64,000 bases of DNA from Strigops habroptila (Eukaryota > Chordata > Aves > Psittaciformes > Psittacidae): contig NC_044289.2 in the NCBI RefSeq assembly GCF_004027225.2, positions 62,001-126,000 of the forward strand, in the 5' to 3' direction. Under the pieces are notes generated by a model that was not told where the DNA came from, did no database searches, and saw nothing but the letters and a program-made list of their open reading frames with translations. How positions within the stretch are numbered: position 1 is the stretch's first letter; every line of letters starts with the position of its first letter. Shown piece by piece: positions 41,870 through 53,484 of the stretch. Both the position numbers and the translations under genes were made by a program.

Positions 41870-44270
41870 TATTCACTCCACCTGGTGAATTGACACTATA
41901 GGAGCAGCCTTGAACTACTTGATTTCAGAGATGATGGAGGTTTTCTTGGGAGTGGGAAGAGAAGGAAGCTTCTACAAAGTGCAGCTTGGAAGGTTCAGAC
42001 TTGAAGTGAGGAAAGAGAAATGTCACTCCAAATGTGGACTTGTGGTGCAAGAGGTCACACCCAGAGGGAGTCTGGATCAGCCCATGGCTTTGAATTTCAA
42101 GGAACAGAGAGCGATGGGTGGAGAGATGTGACTGAACGTACAGAAATGCCAGGTGAGAGCTAGGTGGGAAAGCAAGAGGAGTGTCAACAGCCTGAAGGGA
42201 AGGAGGTGCAGGCATGGGCCAGTGTAGGACAGCCTGCAGCAGAGATGCCTGAGGATTCTGGCAAGGCTGAAAGGCCCAAAAGAACAAAAGGTCTCTGTCC
42301 CCTGGGCTATGGCAGTTGCCTCTTTCAGCAAGGCCTGTGAGGAGAAATTTCATTCTCAAGATTTCAGGCTCTACTTCTCCAAGGGCTGTGCTCAGGGCTT
42401 GGCCTTTCTGCTTCAGCAAACCAACCAAAGGTTTTCTCACCATCAGACACCTGCATTTTGCCTTTGTCTCCCTGTAATCACAGCCTCCAGTTACCTGCTT
42501 TAACAAGTCCCTGGGGAGGCTTTGTCAGTAACAGCCCTCAGTGGGGCCCATTAATGCTGGTAGGACTTGGGGCTTTGCTTCTGACTTGGACTTCTTGAGA
42601 GATTTCTTCAGTCTCCTCTCATTACCTGAAGATCATGGACTCAGCCCAAATATACCAATGGGGCTCATTAAAACCCTGGTGAAAACTCTGTGATTTTTGT
42701 CAAGTCTTCCAGATTGTCTTCCAGGGAATTGGGGAGGTTTCTGAGTGCAAAAAGATTATAAATAGCTTCTGAAAAAGTTATTTGAAAGTGTTTATTTAAT
42801 TACTTTTCAGTTTAGAAATTCCCATTCCATTGCTGTTGATCCCGAGTGTCTCTTCCAGAGGCCTGGACAGGCAGGAAAAGCAGCCCTTAAGGTCCAGCAC
42901 TGCACTGAGCACCTCGATCCTCACGTCCCCACCCAGCATTGCTCTCATCATCCACCTGGGACTTGCATCACTTCTCCTCACATCTCACTTCTCCACTGAA
43001 GCTGGCGGCTGGATGGTGCAGCTGCTGTGCACCAACTCCCAGCCTGGCTGCCTTAGAGACCTGCCTGCCCACAGGCACAGCAGAATTGTTCCTCTGGGCA
43101 AGCAAAGCAAAGGAAAGCAGGACAAAGTGTCCTACACAGTAAAATACACTTGGGCGCCACATGCCTGGTACAAGCAGCACCTCATAGGGTCACGTTCCTC
43201 CACAGGGATAATCAAGTGAGAAATCTTTTAGAGACACAGGTAGAGAGAAAGAGGTAGCTGTGAACATGATTAAAGACTTGTCCAAGGAGACAATTAGACC
43301 ATAGAAAGACGTGTAAGCCTTTCCTGCCTGAAGCTCAAAGCAGCAGGTTATGTGAGAGGACTCTGAATGAACAAAGAGTGAGGGGAGGAGACAAGTGAAG
43401 AGTAAGGGGCAGGGCCTTTGTCTAGACAGCAAGCTGAAAAGAGGACTTCGGAGCTGGTCACTGTGTCCTGGACAGGGGAAAATCTATGAAAGATGAGAGG
43501 AACGAAGCACGTGGTGTAACAGGCAGGACAGTGGCAGTGCAGTTACAGGGGAAGATCATAATTCCTTTGGGATCCCCCTTGTGAAAGTTGATTGGATTGG
43601 GAGAGGTCTCTTGGGAGAGAGGACAAGGACGTGTTGCACTTACTTTTGAAAAAAGGCCCCAAGTGCACCCCAGGGTAGCACAGGCTGTACAAGCTGCATT
43701 TGGTGAGGCGGGTGCCAGCATCAGAGTCCTCTGGGGTGACATTTCTGGGCACCTAAAAGCCGTACGAAGGGTAACTCCTGCCTGGCCAAGCTGAGAACCT
43801 GCAGTTGTGTGTGAGGAGGCAAAGAGTGCATGTGGTCTCCCTCAGCTCCAGCACAGCTCTTGACACGGTCTCCCTCAGTGCTGCTCTACCCAAGGGAAGC
43901 CATTGCAGTCTGGGTGGGTGGATAAACAGGAGGGTGAAGCCCTTGTGTCAGCAGAAACAGCTCCAAGAGTTGAGGAGCCAGCAGGGACATGCCAAGCAGC
44001 AGGAGATGCAGGTGCCTGCTCCTGGGCTGTTGCCTCCGCAGCCACCAGGACACTACAAGGAGCAGCATAAGCCAGGGCCCTTCTCCTGCCCCAGTATCCG
44101 CAGCGCCAACAGTGCCACCATCAGTCGGGAATGTTGGGTGGCTCCCGCCGGCATTGCCTGAAGCTCAAGGGCAGCTCAGCATTGCGGAATGTCGGAGGGT
44201 TTCTGCTGGCATTGCCAGAGCCTGCCAGGACCAATGCAGGACATGGACAACCGATTTTACTGAGACTCCC

Positions 44271-44559
44271 TGATTCCCATCCATGAGCTGATCCATTGAT
44301 TGGAGAGCCCAGGAGTGCTCAGCAGGACCCGCTCACCCTTTAATAGCCCCATATGGCCAGTGTGAACGTCTAATGCAGAGTGCAGACTAACAGGAGACTA
44401 TCGTGGCCTGAATGAGGTCACGCCACCACTAAGCGCTGCCGTACAGGACATGCTGAAACTTCAATATGAACTGTAGTCTAAGGCAGCCAAGTGGGATGGC
44501 GCAATTGATATTGCCAATGCATTGTCTCAATCCCTTTGGCAGCAGAGCACAGGCCCCTG
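44271..44559 (+). mobile_element. ERVL pol fragment (start of reverse transcriptase) in block D3
   Basis: Copy of 5652-5943, matching provirus A at about 15434-15722. It has kept LKLQYEL closer to the provirus but carries a TAG within that segment. No LTR is attached. Confidence 0.85.
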
Positions 44560-45399
44560 CTGGCAGCGTGAGGAGGAAGCGGGATCCAGCAGTGGCAGCA
44601 TCCAGCTGGTGGCAGTCGCTGGCCCCGAGCCTGCCCAGGCCTGGGGAGCCCTCACTCCCCGCTCTGCAGTGGCTGCCCCAGGCAGCCCTGGGCTGGCTCC
44701 AGCGCAGAGCTGCTCTCCTGGGGAGCCCCCAGCTCCTGCCAGGCCACCCTGGGGTGGCTGGGGGGTCTCTCTGCCCCCCTGCGCGATGGAGGGATGTGGG
44801 CAGGGGGAGGGAAGGGCAGCGCAAGGGATGGGACCACTCCGGGGAGTGTCACAGACCAGGTCACAAAGGGCCCCGCTGTGACCCGCCGCCGAGGGCGTGA
44901 GGAGCAGGGCGTCCAGTGCAAGCTGGACCTGGAGCTGGGATAGTCCCTGTGCCAGGAGCTCTCCTGCTCTCGGGAACCTTCTCTTCAGCTCTCTTTGGAC
45001 CCAGCCTGGATGTGCTGTGCTTCCTCCAGCTGCCATGGCCCTCAGTGGGCAACGGGGGCACTTGCTGGATCTGCTGCTGCACGCCTGAAGGGAAATGGAC
45101 TTGGAGCTGTGACTCGTTGTGCATCACAGGGCAATGGTTCATCCTTGTGGGGATAACTGAAAGGGTTTTATTAATGACCAATGGTAATTAATCAGCGCCT
45201 GAATTAAAATCAAATGGTAATCCTATGTTGATTAAGCAATAATTGAAATTTATTTCAACAGTGGTTTCACAGGGATTTGAAGATCACGTAAATGATAATT
45301 CGGACAACAATACAGACAACGAGTTTGCCTTCTGGTACCTAACGGGATGCCTCCAAGAAAGCTGGAGGGTTACAAGCGTATGTAGTGATAGGGCAAGGG

Positions 45400-45615
45400 G
45401 GAATGGCCTTAATCTGACAGAAAGGGGAGATGAGATCTTGAGAAGAAGTTCTTCCCTGAGAAGGTGGTGGGACAGTGGCACAGGGTGCCCAGAGAAGCTG
45501 TGGCTGCTCCATCCATGGCAGTGTTCAACACCAGGTTGGACACAGGGGCTTGGAGCAACCTGGTCTAGTGGAAGGTGTCGCTGCCCATGGCAGGGGTTGG
45601 AGCCGGATAAGCATT
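45400..45615 (+). mobile_element. CR1 LINE 3' region inside block D3
   Basis: GGTGGTGGGACAGTGGCACAG, GTTGGACACAGGGGCTTGG and GCTGCCCATGGCAGGGG. Copy of the CR1 at 6712-6925. Confidence 0.8.
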
Positions 45616-47089
45616 TTGCATGTGAATGAGCCCTGTGGTGCCAAGTTCCTGAAATGCAGGTACTGAGAGAACGAACAAGAGCCTCAAGAAACAGAAGGCA
45701 CAAGAAAACCCCAAGTTTCTGAGAGCGCTGGAGGCCCCACTGTCCCTGGAGGCCCTTGTGTTTCTTTATCATCAGAGTGGCCAAGTCCTGACTCCCAGGA
45801 CTTGGTAAAGGAGATCCTTTCCCTCCTGCAGTGCTCAGGGCTCTGCCTGGGGCAGTGGAGTGTGTGAGTGAACTTGGTGGTAGATTGTGTTCCTTTGCAC
45901 ACAAAGCTGTGGTTTTCTGGGCATTTGGCAATGCCTGTGAATTCCTCACAACCTGTCCAGCTTCTTTCATAGCCCTGCTCACAGTTCTCAATCACCTCAC
46001 ATGTCCCAGTTCCTTGCCTGCAACCTCCAGGTTGTCCCAAGACCCTCCAGACTGTTGCACCCTGTTGCTCTGCCTGGCCAGTGAATGCCAGGGCAATTCC
46101 AGTTCCATAGGAACCCGCTCATTAACCTGGAGACTTCCCCGAGTGCTGACAAAAGACCTTTTCTGTTTCCCCTCCCTGATCAAGTAGTTTGTAACTGTGA
46201 GCACAATGTGCCTCTTACCGACTCCTCTGATCCTCAGTGACAACAGCCAACCGGACCTTTTCCCTGTCACATAGAAGACCTCCAGAAATCCAAGCTTCCC
46301 CTTCATGCAGGGGACATCCACCTCCTCATCCTTCTTGTCTCCGTGCTACACCTCCTGGGGTTCCAGCCACCAAGGGGACATGAGATTATCTGTACAATTC
46401 TCCCCTTACAGAGCTAGATCTAAGGAAAAGCATTTTAAATGATGCATCCCAGAGTCCAGTGTCTTTCTTCACTGTGCTTGGAGAATGCTGTCTCTGAAGG
46501 CCAGATATATTCAGACACACAGTTAAAATGCTTGGGCTGTTCCTTACATGAATCATCAAGGGGGTGAGAAAAGACCTTGCAGTGATGTACTTCGTGTTCA
46601 CTCAATGACTGCACTAATGGGTGGCAGAAAGGACAGACCTTGCTTCACTGATAGCAACTGATGGCTGATGCCTCTGAGTGCTACAAGAATATTCCCAAAG
46701 ATATTGTCTTGTCTCTATATCAGCCTGCGCGTATCTTCGACTTGTCTCTATTACCTGCATGTAACTTTAACCAGCCCTGTAATGCCAAATGTCACCAGAG
46801 ATTTGCATCTGGACACCTCCCTCCTGGCCCCCATCACTGTTAATGACCATGAGAGCTGACACAAGGAGCTCACATGTAGGTGCTTTTTAATGAAGACCTG
46901 ACCAGAGGCAGGAGGGATCCCACCTCCTGTGGGTTTGTGGTGAGCCTGGGAGGGAGCTGAGTCCCCTTCCAGCCCCAGAGCTGCAATCCCAGGAGGAGAT
47001 GCCGCAATTAATCAGGCTGAATATGTTCCTTCAGCAGGGGTAAAGGAGACCCCTGCCTCTCCTGGTCTGCCTGTCCTGTCTAATGATGG

Positions 47090-47275
47090 GACAAGAAACA
47101 GGCTGCCCACAGAAGTGGTTGCATCACCAACCCTGGAGGTATTTAAGAGACATTTAGTTATGGCACTTGTGGATATGGCTCAGTGGTGGATTTGACAGTG
47201 TTAGGTTAGTGATTGGACTCGACCTTAAGGGTCTTTTCCAACCTCTGTGATTCAATGATTCTACAAAATCTTGTT
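47090..47275 (+). mobile_element. CR1 LINE 3' end (inverted copy of 26841-27020)
   Basis: CACCAACCCTGGAGGTATTT, GACTCGACCTTAAGGGTC and TTCCAACCTCTGTGATTCAATG, in sense orientation. Confidence 0.75.
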
Positions 47276-47279
47276 GTGT

Positions 47280-48130
47280 AGACCAAACTCTGTCTCTCAG
47301 ACACATTTCTCAGAGAAATGACACTGCAGTAAGACAGTATGCCTCCCAGCTGAGAGAGGGAACATCAGTGCTTGCTTCAGGCTGTTTCCCATGCTGTTTC
47401 CCTGGAGCCCCAGGGAGCCCTGGAGGGAGCCCAGAAGGGCAGAGGCAGTGCCACCTTGGGCTGGGCCTCTGCTGCTGAGCTGGGCCAGGCAGCTGTGATG
47501 CAGAGAGATGCTGGCAAGCGGGCAGCGCTGCAGAGAGACAGCTCTGGCCAGGAGCAGGGTTGGGGCACTGCCTGCAGGCACCAAGGGCAGACCTGCGAGC
47601 CTCAGAGAGCTTAAAGGTGCTTGGCAGTGGAGGATGCTGAGAGCTCCCTGCAGGAGAAACCTTCCCAGCCCTGTGTGTGGTAAGGCTCTGGGTGCAGGGC
47701 AATGCAGCTGCAGTTCCTGGAGGGATCTCCTCAAGCTGCTGCCTCGGACAGTCCATGGGATCTGTCAGGAGGACTCTCTTAGCTTCTCCGTGTAGATAAG
47801 GAGGAGGATGTGCTCCAGAGCAGGGCTTCCCTGTGCGCCATGCGAGGTCCAGGAGAAGACAGGTCCCTTGTTGCGGGGCTGGCTGCAGGGTGTGAATGTG
47901 GGTGTGCAGCCAGGGGTGCCCAGCGCTGTCCTTGCGAGCAGGGTCCCTGCACCCCAGGGGCTGTGTGCCGGGGCAGGGACTCTGCCACCTGCCAGAGTCA
48001 GCACTCAGCCTGCCCGGGAGCTCCCACGGTGCTGGGGGAGAAGTTGGGGGGGAAGGATTGACCCCAGCAGGGCTGGGCAAGGTCTTTCTGCTATTGAGAG
48101 TGTTGTGCCTTGTCACAGCTTCAGCTCGTC
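47280..48130 (-). repeat. Duplicated block C, right-arm copy
   Basis: Inverted partner of 25960-26840. About 47806-48070 also matches 62600-62870 directly at high identity (GGATGTGCTCCAGAGCAGGG in both). The 268-codon minus frame is not called: no domain, and the frame is not kept across copies. Confidence 0.75.
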
Positions 48131-49490
48131 CTCATGGCTACTCCAAGAGAACTCATTAAGGAGCACAGCAAGTTCGTGGCTCCTGGAAAGAGAAGGATCT
48201 TTCCTGACTCTTTCTCTTGTCATCTGGGTTTGGTGCTTGAGATGGAAATTCATGCTTCTAGTTAGGAGTAGACACTCTACTCTGAAAGACGAGTAAGCCT
48301 GGGAGAAGCACCCCAGAGCAATGTACCCTCCTGCATCCCACCAGCTCAGAAGTGACATCCCCTTTCCAGCCACATCAGCTTTTCTGTGATCTTTAGCCCT
48401 GAGCATGCAGAGATGCCCTTGGGCAGTGCCCTGCCCCTGGGAGATGTCTGCAGGCAGAGGTGGGCGCACAGCGAGTGGGACGGGGTTTGTGAGCTCTGGC
48501 AGGGAGCTGAGCTGGGGACAAGGAGATGGCTCCTGGCAGGAACAGCTGCAAGCAACAGAGACATTAGCAGGGAGCTGCTGCCAGAAATGCTGGGGAGGGG
48601 GATGTGGGCATCTCCCTGCTGTTCCTCTGGCGAAGACACCTTCCCCTGAGCAACTCCTCCCTTGTCCCCTTTCCTACCCTAAGTAGAGCCTCTTTCCTCA
48701 ACCCAGGGGGTTTTGGTCATGTGTTGCCCTGCAGCAGCAAGAGCCCAGAAAAGGACAAACCCTGATTTCTATCTTCTTTGTGTGTTCCTCCTCCCTTGGC
48801 TGGAGCATTGTAAGAACATGGAAATACTGATGTGCAGCTGCATATGAGCAACTGCAATGATCCCTCTGTGTCCCATTCGGGGAGGGGACAGATGAGAAGA
48901 GGTGAGGAGTCTGTCAAGCTGCTCATTGAACCTGGATCCCTCTACTCGCAGCACTGTCCAGTTTCCTCTTAGCGGAACACCTGAGTGTGATCCTCCTCCA
49001 GCTCCAGGCTGCCAGCACAGGGCAGATGAGAACAGCACTGACGGGCAGAGCAGCTCTCCTCTCTGCACTAAGGGACCATAATTTTGCTGCTCAGGACCCA
49101 CAGGATTTCCCCTGGAGTAAAATGTCAGGGGATTCAACCATCCAAAATGAACCCTCAATGTGTCAGGTGCAACTAGAACAAAATAAACAGAACAAAGTTA
49201 CCTCAGCTTAGTTCTGCTTTGGGCAAATCACGAGCATCAATGTCTAAAAGCTCTTTGCTAGATGATGGGTGAATTTAATTTGAGGTCAACATGCTCTCCT
49301 ACTTCCTTGTGGCTGCACAGCAAGAAGGACTCCTCAGGAGCCCATGACAGAGTTCCTGTTCCAAATGGTCCCCTCAGGCAGCAAAACCTGGAGCTCAAGT
49401 GAGGGAGGTGAGCAGATGGTTTTCCTGAAAAGAGTCTGAGTGTGGGGAGGCAATGAGACATGAAATATGTTTTGCTTAAAGAAGTCTGGC
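48131..49490 (+). other. 5' region of OR5
   Basis: 48395-48640 is a diverged copy of the block found upstream of OR3 and OR4 (CCCTTGGGCAGTGCCCTGCC, CTCCTGGCAGGAACAGCTGC). The rest is not recognised and no other gene is seen. Confidence 0.5.
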
Positions 49491-49522
49491 CTAACTCAAT
49501 CCTGCCTTTTCTACCTCAACAG
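49491..49522 (+). other. Candidate branch point and 3' splice site before the OR5 coding exon
   Basis: CTAAC at 49491-49495, a pyrimidine tract, and CTCAACAG ending at 49522, 23 bp before the ATG. The spacing is the same as for OR2 and OR3. Confidence 0.6.
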
Positions 49523-49545
49523 AGAGCCATATCCAGAGGCAGCAA

Positions 49546-50481
49546 ATGTCCAATGGCAACTTGGTCGCTGAATTCCTCCTCCTGCCATTTATAGACACGT
49601 GGGAGCTGCAGATCTTGCTTTTCTGGCTCTTCCTGGGCATCGCCCTGGTTGCGCTCCTGGGCAACAGCCTCATCACCATCACCATAGCCCGTGACCAGCA
49701 CCTCCGCACCACCAGGTACTTCTTCCTGCTCAGCCTCTCCCTCCTGGATCTGGGCTCCATCTCCACCACTGTCCCCAAATCCATGGCCAATTCCCTCTGG
49801 GACACCAGGGCCATCTCCTACACAGGTTGTGCTGCACAGGTCTTTTTCTTTCTCTTTTTCATTTCAGCAGAGTATTTTATCATCACTGTCATGTCCTATG
49901 ACTGCTACATGGCCATCTGCAAGCCCCTGCACTACGGGACCATCTTGGGCAGCAGAGCTTGTGTCCACATGGCAGCAGCTGCCTGGGGCAGTGAGTTTCT
50001 CAATGCTCTCCTGCACACTGTCAATACATTTTTACTACCCCTTCGCCAAGGCAATGCTGTGGAGCAGTTCTTCTGTGAAATCCCTCAGATCCTCAAGCTC
50101 TCCTGCTCACATTCCTACCTCAGGGAAGTTGGGCTTCTTGTGGTTAGTATCTGCTTATCATTTGGGTGTTTTGTTTTCATTGTGGGGTCCTATGTGCAGA
50201 TCTTCAGGGCCGTGCTGAGGATCCCCTCTGAGCAGGGATGCCACAAAGCCTTATCCACATGCCTCCCTCACCTGGCCATGGTCTCCCTGTTTGAAAGCAC
50301 TGACATCTTTGCGTACCTGAAGCCCCCCTCGATCTCCTCTCCATCCTTGGTCCTGGCGGTGGCAGTGCTGTACCCAGTGGTGCCTCCATCAGTGAACCCC
50401 CTCATCTACAGCCTGAGGAACCAGGAGCTCAAAGATACCCTGAAGAAGCTGATGCAGTCAGTAGTCTTTCAGCAGCACTAA
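49546..50481 (+). CDS. Olfactory receptor, family 14-like (OR5), complete open frame
   Basis: 311 codons, ATG at 49546, normal for an OR: a seven-transmembrane odorant GPCR of the plasma and ciliary membrane, acting through an olfactory G protein. GN at 39-40 (TM1), C95 and C177/C187 (extracellular), KALSTCLPHL at 234-243 and NPLIY at 284-288 are in place. Several conserved sites are altered. The DRY motif reads DCY (C120, codon TGC at 49903-49905; CGC in OR2 and OR4). PMYFF is TRYFF (56-60). The loop-2 cysteine before QGNAVEQ is R167. The N-terminal sequon of OR2/OR3 (NGS) is NGN. An open frame is certain; normal G-protein coupling is doubtful. Confidence 0.93.
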   Translation: MSNGNLVAEFLLLPFIDTWELQILLFWLFLGIALVALLGNSLITITIARDQHLRTTRYFFLLSLSLLDLGSISTTVPKSMANSLWDTRAISYTGCAAQVFFFLFFISAEYFIITVMSYDCYMAICKPLHYGTILGSRACVHMAAAAWGSEFLNALLHTVNTFLLPLRQGNAVEQFFCEIPQILKLSCSHSYLREVGLLVVSICLSFGCFVFIVGSYVQIFRAVLRIPSEQGCHKALSTCLPHLAMVSLFESTDIFAYLKPPSISSPSLVLAVAVLYPVVPPSVNPLIYSLRNQELKDTLKKLMQSVVFQQH

Positions 50482-50665
50482 GCTGCCAGAGTACCTGGGG
50501 AGCCTCCTGGGATTTGGATATTTTATCCATGGACACCAGATTTGCACGGAAATGTGTGTATCCACTCCACTTCTTAAGAGGCATGAACGCAGTCTGTGTG
50601 ACCCAAAGGTCTTTGCACATGTGTCTGGCAGGCTGGTAAAGGGGCCTCCCATGTGAAATCTCTGT

Positions 50666-50671
50666 AATAAA
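50666..50671 (+). promoter_or_regulatory. Candidate polyadenylation signal of OR5
   Basis: An AATAAA 185 bp after the stop. It lies within an 85-bp segment (50611-50695) that recurs inside a CR1 at 59775-59859, where the signal is mutated. Confidence 0.5.
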
Positions 50672-50695
50672 TGTGGATTTCCTCATTGTAGATGT

Positions 50696-51108
50696 TGGAG
50701 GTTGGGCTCTTCTTCCAAAGCTGAGGTCAGGAAAAGGATGAAGAAATTGCCCTCACCCGGCCATGCTGCTGTGCTGGTGAATGGCATGGACTGATGTGTT
50801 ACACAATGAAACTGGAGTGAGCTGTCACTGGCCGCCTTGCGAATCATCCACTTCCAGCACTGTCCCCTCAGCACACATTTATGGATTAGTTTTGCTATGT
50901 GTCCATTTCCCTCCTGTGGTTGGGCTCAGTGCCTGCACTGGCGGAATGGCCAGCCCTGCTCAACCTCTCTCCTTGGCCACAGCCTGGCAGATCCCAGAGC
51001 AGGGATGTCTGCGAAACCCCACACGGATGCAGATAGGGCTGGGTAGGCTCAAGGAAGAGGCTACCTCAAGTAGGAGGAACAGAAGGGGGACAGCGCACAA
51101 AGGGATGC
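50696..51108. other. Intergenic between OR5 and provirus B
   Basis: No gene or repeat recognised. Confidence 0.5.
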
Positions 51109-51113
51109 CATGG

Positions 51114-51681
51114 TGTCCTGGATTCAGCTATAGCAGTCATTTTTCTCCTTCTTAGTAGCTGGCGCAGTGCTGTGGTTTTTAACTTTCAGCCTGGGAACAA
51201 CGCTGATAACACCGATGTTTTTAGTTGTTGCTAAGTAATGTTTACTCTGACCAAGGATTCTCTCAGTCTCATGCTTTGCCAGGGAGGAGGGGAAGCCGGG
51301 AGGAAGCAGAGATAGGACACCTGACCCAAAGTAGCCAAAGGGATATTCCATACCATGGCACGTCATGCCCAGTATATGAACTGGGGGGAGTTACCCAGAA
51401 GGCCCAGATCACTGCTCGGGTCGGGCTGGGTATCGGTCGACGGGTGGTGAGCAATTGTATCCTCTTCCCTTGTTATTTCACTAATCATTATCATCATTGG
51501 CGGTAGCAGTAGTGGTTTTGTATTATACCTTAGTTACTGGACTGCTCTTATCTCAACCCGTGGGAGTTACATTCTTCCGATTCTCCTCCCCATCCCTCCG
51601 GGAGCGTGGGGAGGAAGAAGGGGCGGGAGTGAGTGAGCGGCTGCGTGGTTCTGAGTTACCGGCTGGGCTCAAACCACGACA
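51114..51681 (+). repeat. 5' LTR of provirus B
   Basis: TGTCCTGGATTCAGC to CACGACA. The TATA region reads TATATGAA. Confidence 0.95.
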
Positions 51682-51689
51682 GTTCTTTT

Positions 51690-51707
51690 TGGCGCCCAAC
51701 ATGGGGC
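51690..51707 (+). other. Primer binding site, tRNA-Lys type, of provirus B
   Basis: TGGCGCCCAACATGGGGC. It has one G-to-A change compared with provirus A, at a CpG. Confidence 0.8.
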
Positions 51708-51885
51708 ACGAAGGATTGAGATAACGACAGATCTGACCAGAGTGTGTCTAATCATATTTGTGATAAGCATTCATTGTTACTACTCGTCACAATGGTGATT
51801 TATTGGCTCTCAGAGTTGTTGCACTTGATCTCAGAGTTTCAACATGTTGTACCTTACTTACAGCCAGTATTTGCTGTTTTACTGT

Positions 51886-53052
51886 TGTTGCGTGAAAAGG
51901 GTAAAATAATTTGGCAGAAAATAAACCCCCTTGCTTTCCAGCTGGTCCTCAGATATCAGAGGGGCTGGGTGCGGCTAGGCTTAGATTCTGAGTGATGCTC
52001 AATTTGCCACTATCAGTCCGGTCGCATTCAATATATTGAATAATCACGATTCCAGATGCACTAATAGTGCACTGCACCTTCAGTCTAAACGTGCTCACGA
52101 ACTAGCAAGGCCACACTGAGGGAGCTGGTCACGTTCAATGAGAGATTTACGATTAGCTACTTAAACAGTGCAGTTTATTAAAGCAACAGATATAGGTTCT
52201 TGTGGATTGCCGGTGATAAATACACTGTCTGCAAAAGCACGTGCAAATAACAAAGTATACAACCGCGCGACAAAGTTATGAATAATACAGCCTGGCTTTA
52301 AAGTATAAAAGTAAAAAGTAACTCTATATAGAGATTCCTAATTTTCCCGGGGAAGCACTGCATACAGTGCAAGTCTTACCCAAAGGCGTCCCTATGGGGG
52401 GGAAGAAAGGTCCAGGCCGTCGACCGGTCCCAGGACTCGAGAGTAGTCAGCTGACAGGGTCTTCCTTGGCTCGTCCACGATGATGTCTTCCCTAAAGCCC
52501 CCCACTTTTTGGGTCATTTTTATAGTATTTTTCACTTTCAAGGTGGAGCTTGAGTGACTCTAGTCATACATACCTTTATTGTTATTGGTGTAAACTTTCC
52601 TTGCTTTGCTTTTAAAGGTATATGCCATAAAAAATTCAAAGAGCATGCTCAAAGAGGGGTGGTCTCACTTTGCAGGCGGGTGGCATTGGAGGTGGAGGTG
52701 TGTTTTCATATTAAAATGCATTATAATGAAGCAAAGTTCACACAAAGGACAGCATTTTGTCAAAAGACAACAGGCCGTTGGCTCAGGGCAGCAAGTATGC
52801 AGCTTATCAGTTTTAAGTACCACCTAGTTCCCATCTCTGCTGGTGTTGGGACAGAGTTTGGCTGCAGAATCTCCACTCTGCTCCATCCTCCGTCAAGCAA
52901 TGTTGCCATGGGAACCGCTGTGGAGTGAATTCCTGGCATACCACGTGCACCTGCATCTTACCCTGAAAGTCCGTTTTTCCTTTATGTGCAAGCAATGCTA
53001 CATTTTTAAATATAAGTTTAATTTCTAAGTCATATTCAGTAATTATCCCACA
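51886..53052 (-). mobile_element. Solo LTR nested in the leader of provirus B, target duplication ACTGT
   Basis: TGTTGCGTG to ATCCCACA, 1167 bp, flanked by ACTGT at 51881-51885 and 53053-53057. Provirus A has the uninterrupted sequence (GCTGTTTTAGCATTTATCGG). On the minus strand there is a TATAAAAAT near 52530 and an AATAAA near 52172, in LTR order. It is unrelated by eye to the other LTRs here. The family is not assigned; the 5-bp duplication allows ERVL or ERVK. Confidence 0.85.
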
Positions 53053-53424
53053 ACTGTTTATCAGCTGGGGGGCCTGGGCTAAGGTTCTTGTTTCACTGTA
53101 CTTCATGGTAATGACTTGTAATACAGTAGACTCATTGATCATGAAACTGGTCTGGCTTGCACTTCCGGTGTGGCCATCACCTCTATACTTTGGAAGGTAT
53201 ATAATGAAACTTTTTAGCAATTGCATATCTTTTTTTTTCTCCTCGGGGGGGTCAACCTAAAAAGGAGGCATTCCCTTACACTCCCCACTCCCCCACCAGC
53301 CTATTTACAACAGCATTTGAGAGTTCTGAAGGTTTTGGATGGCCTTTGAATACCCTTGAGACCTGCCTGCTGATTGTGCTGGGGATCAGCATGTTGGCAA
53401 ACATACGGAGTGTGTTTTATCCAT

Positions 53425-53484
53425 GGCCATCCCACCCTGGGAACACCCTATGTTGTCTGGTCTCGAAAGTTAAGCAGTACTGGG
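53425..53484 (+). other. 5S rRNA-like segment within the gag region of provirus B
   Basis: 60 nt align without gaps, at about 80% by eye, to roughly nt 8-67 of vertebrate 5S rRNA recalled from memory. The shared runs are GGCCATCCCACCCTGG, GTCTG, TCTCG and TAAGCAG. It is in the same sense as the ERV and lies inside the open frame. The following 5S part (the distal internal promoter) is not clearly present. Provirus A has deleted this region, so it cannot serve as a comparison. Confidence 0.55.

Larger units (their letters stand above)
41870..46600 (+). repeat. Segmental duplication block D3 (module 3, direct)
   Basis: This is the most complete copy of the block together with D1, with the same order and orientation. 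It includes an ERVL pol fragment (44271-44559), the GC-rich segment at 44560-44900, and the CR1 at 45400-45615. Its downstream side leads to OR5, as D1 leads to OR2. Confidence 0.85.

Noticed and set aside
47310-48116. 268-codon minus-strand frame in block C
   Set aside because: The three other copies of the block do not keep the frame and no domain is recognised.
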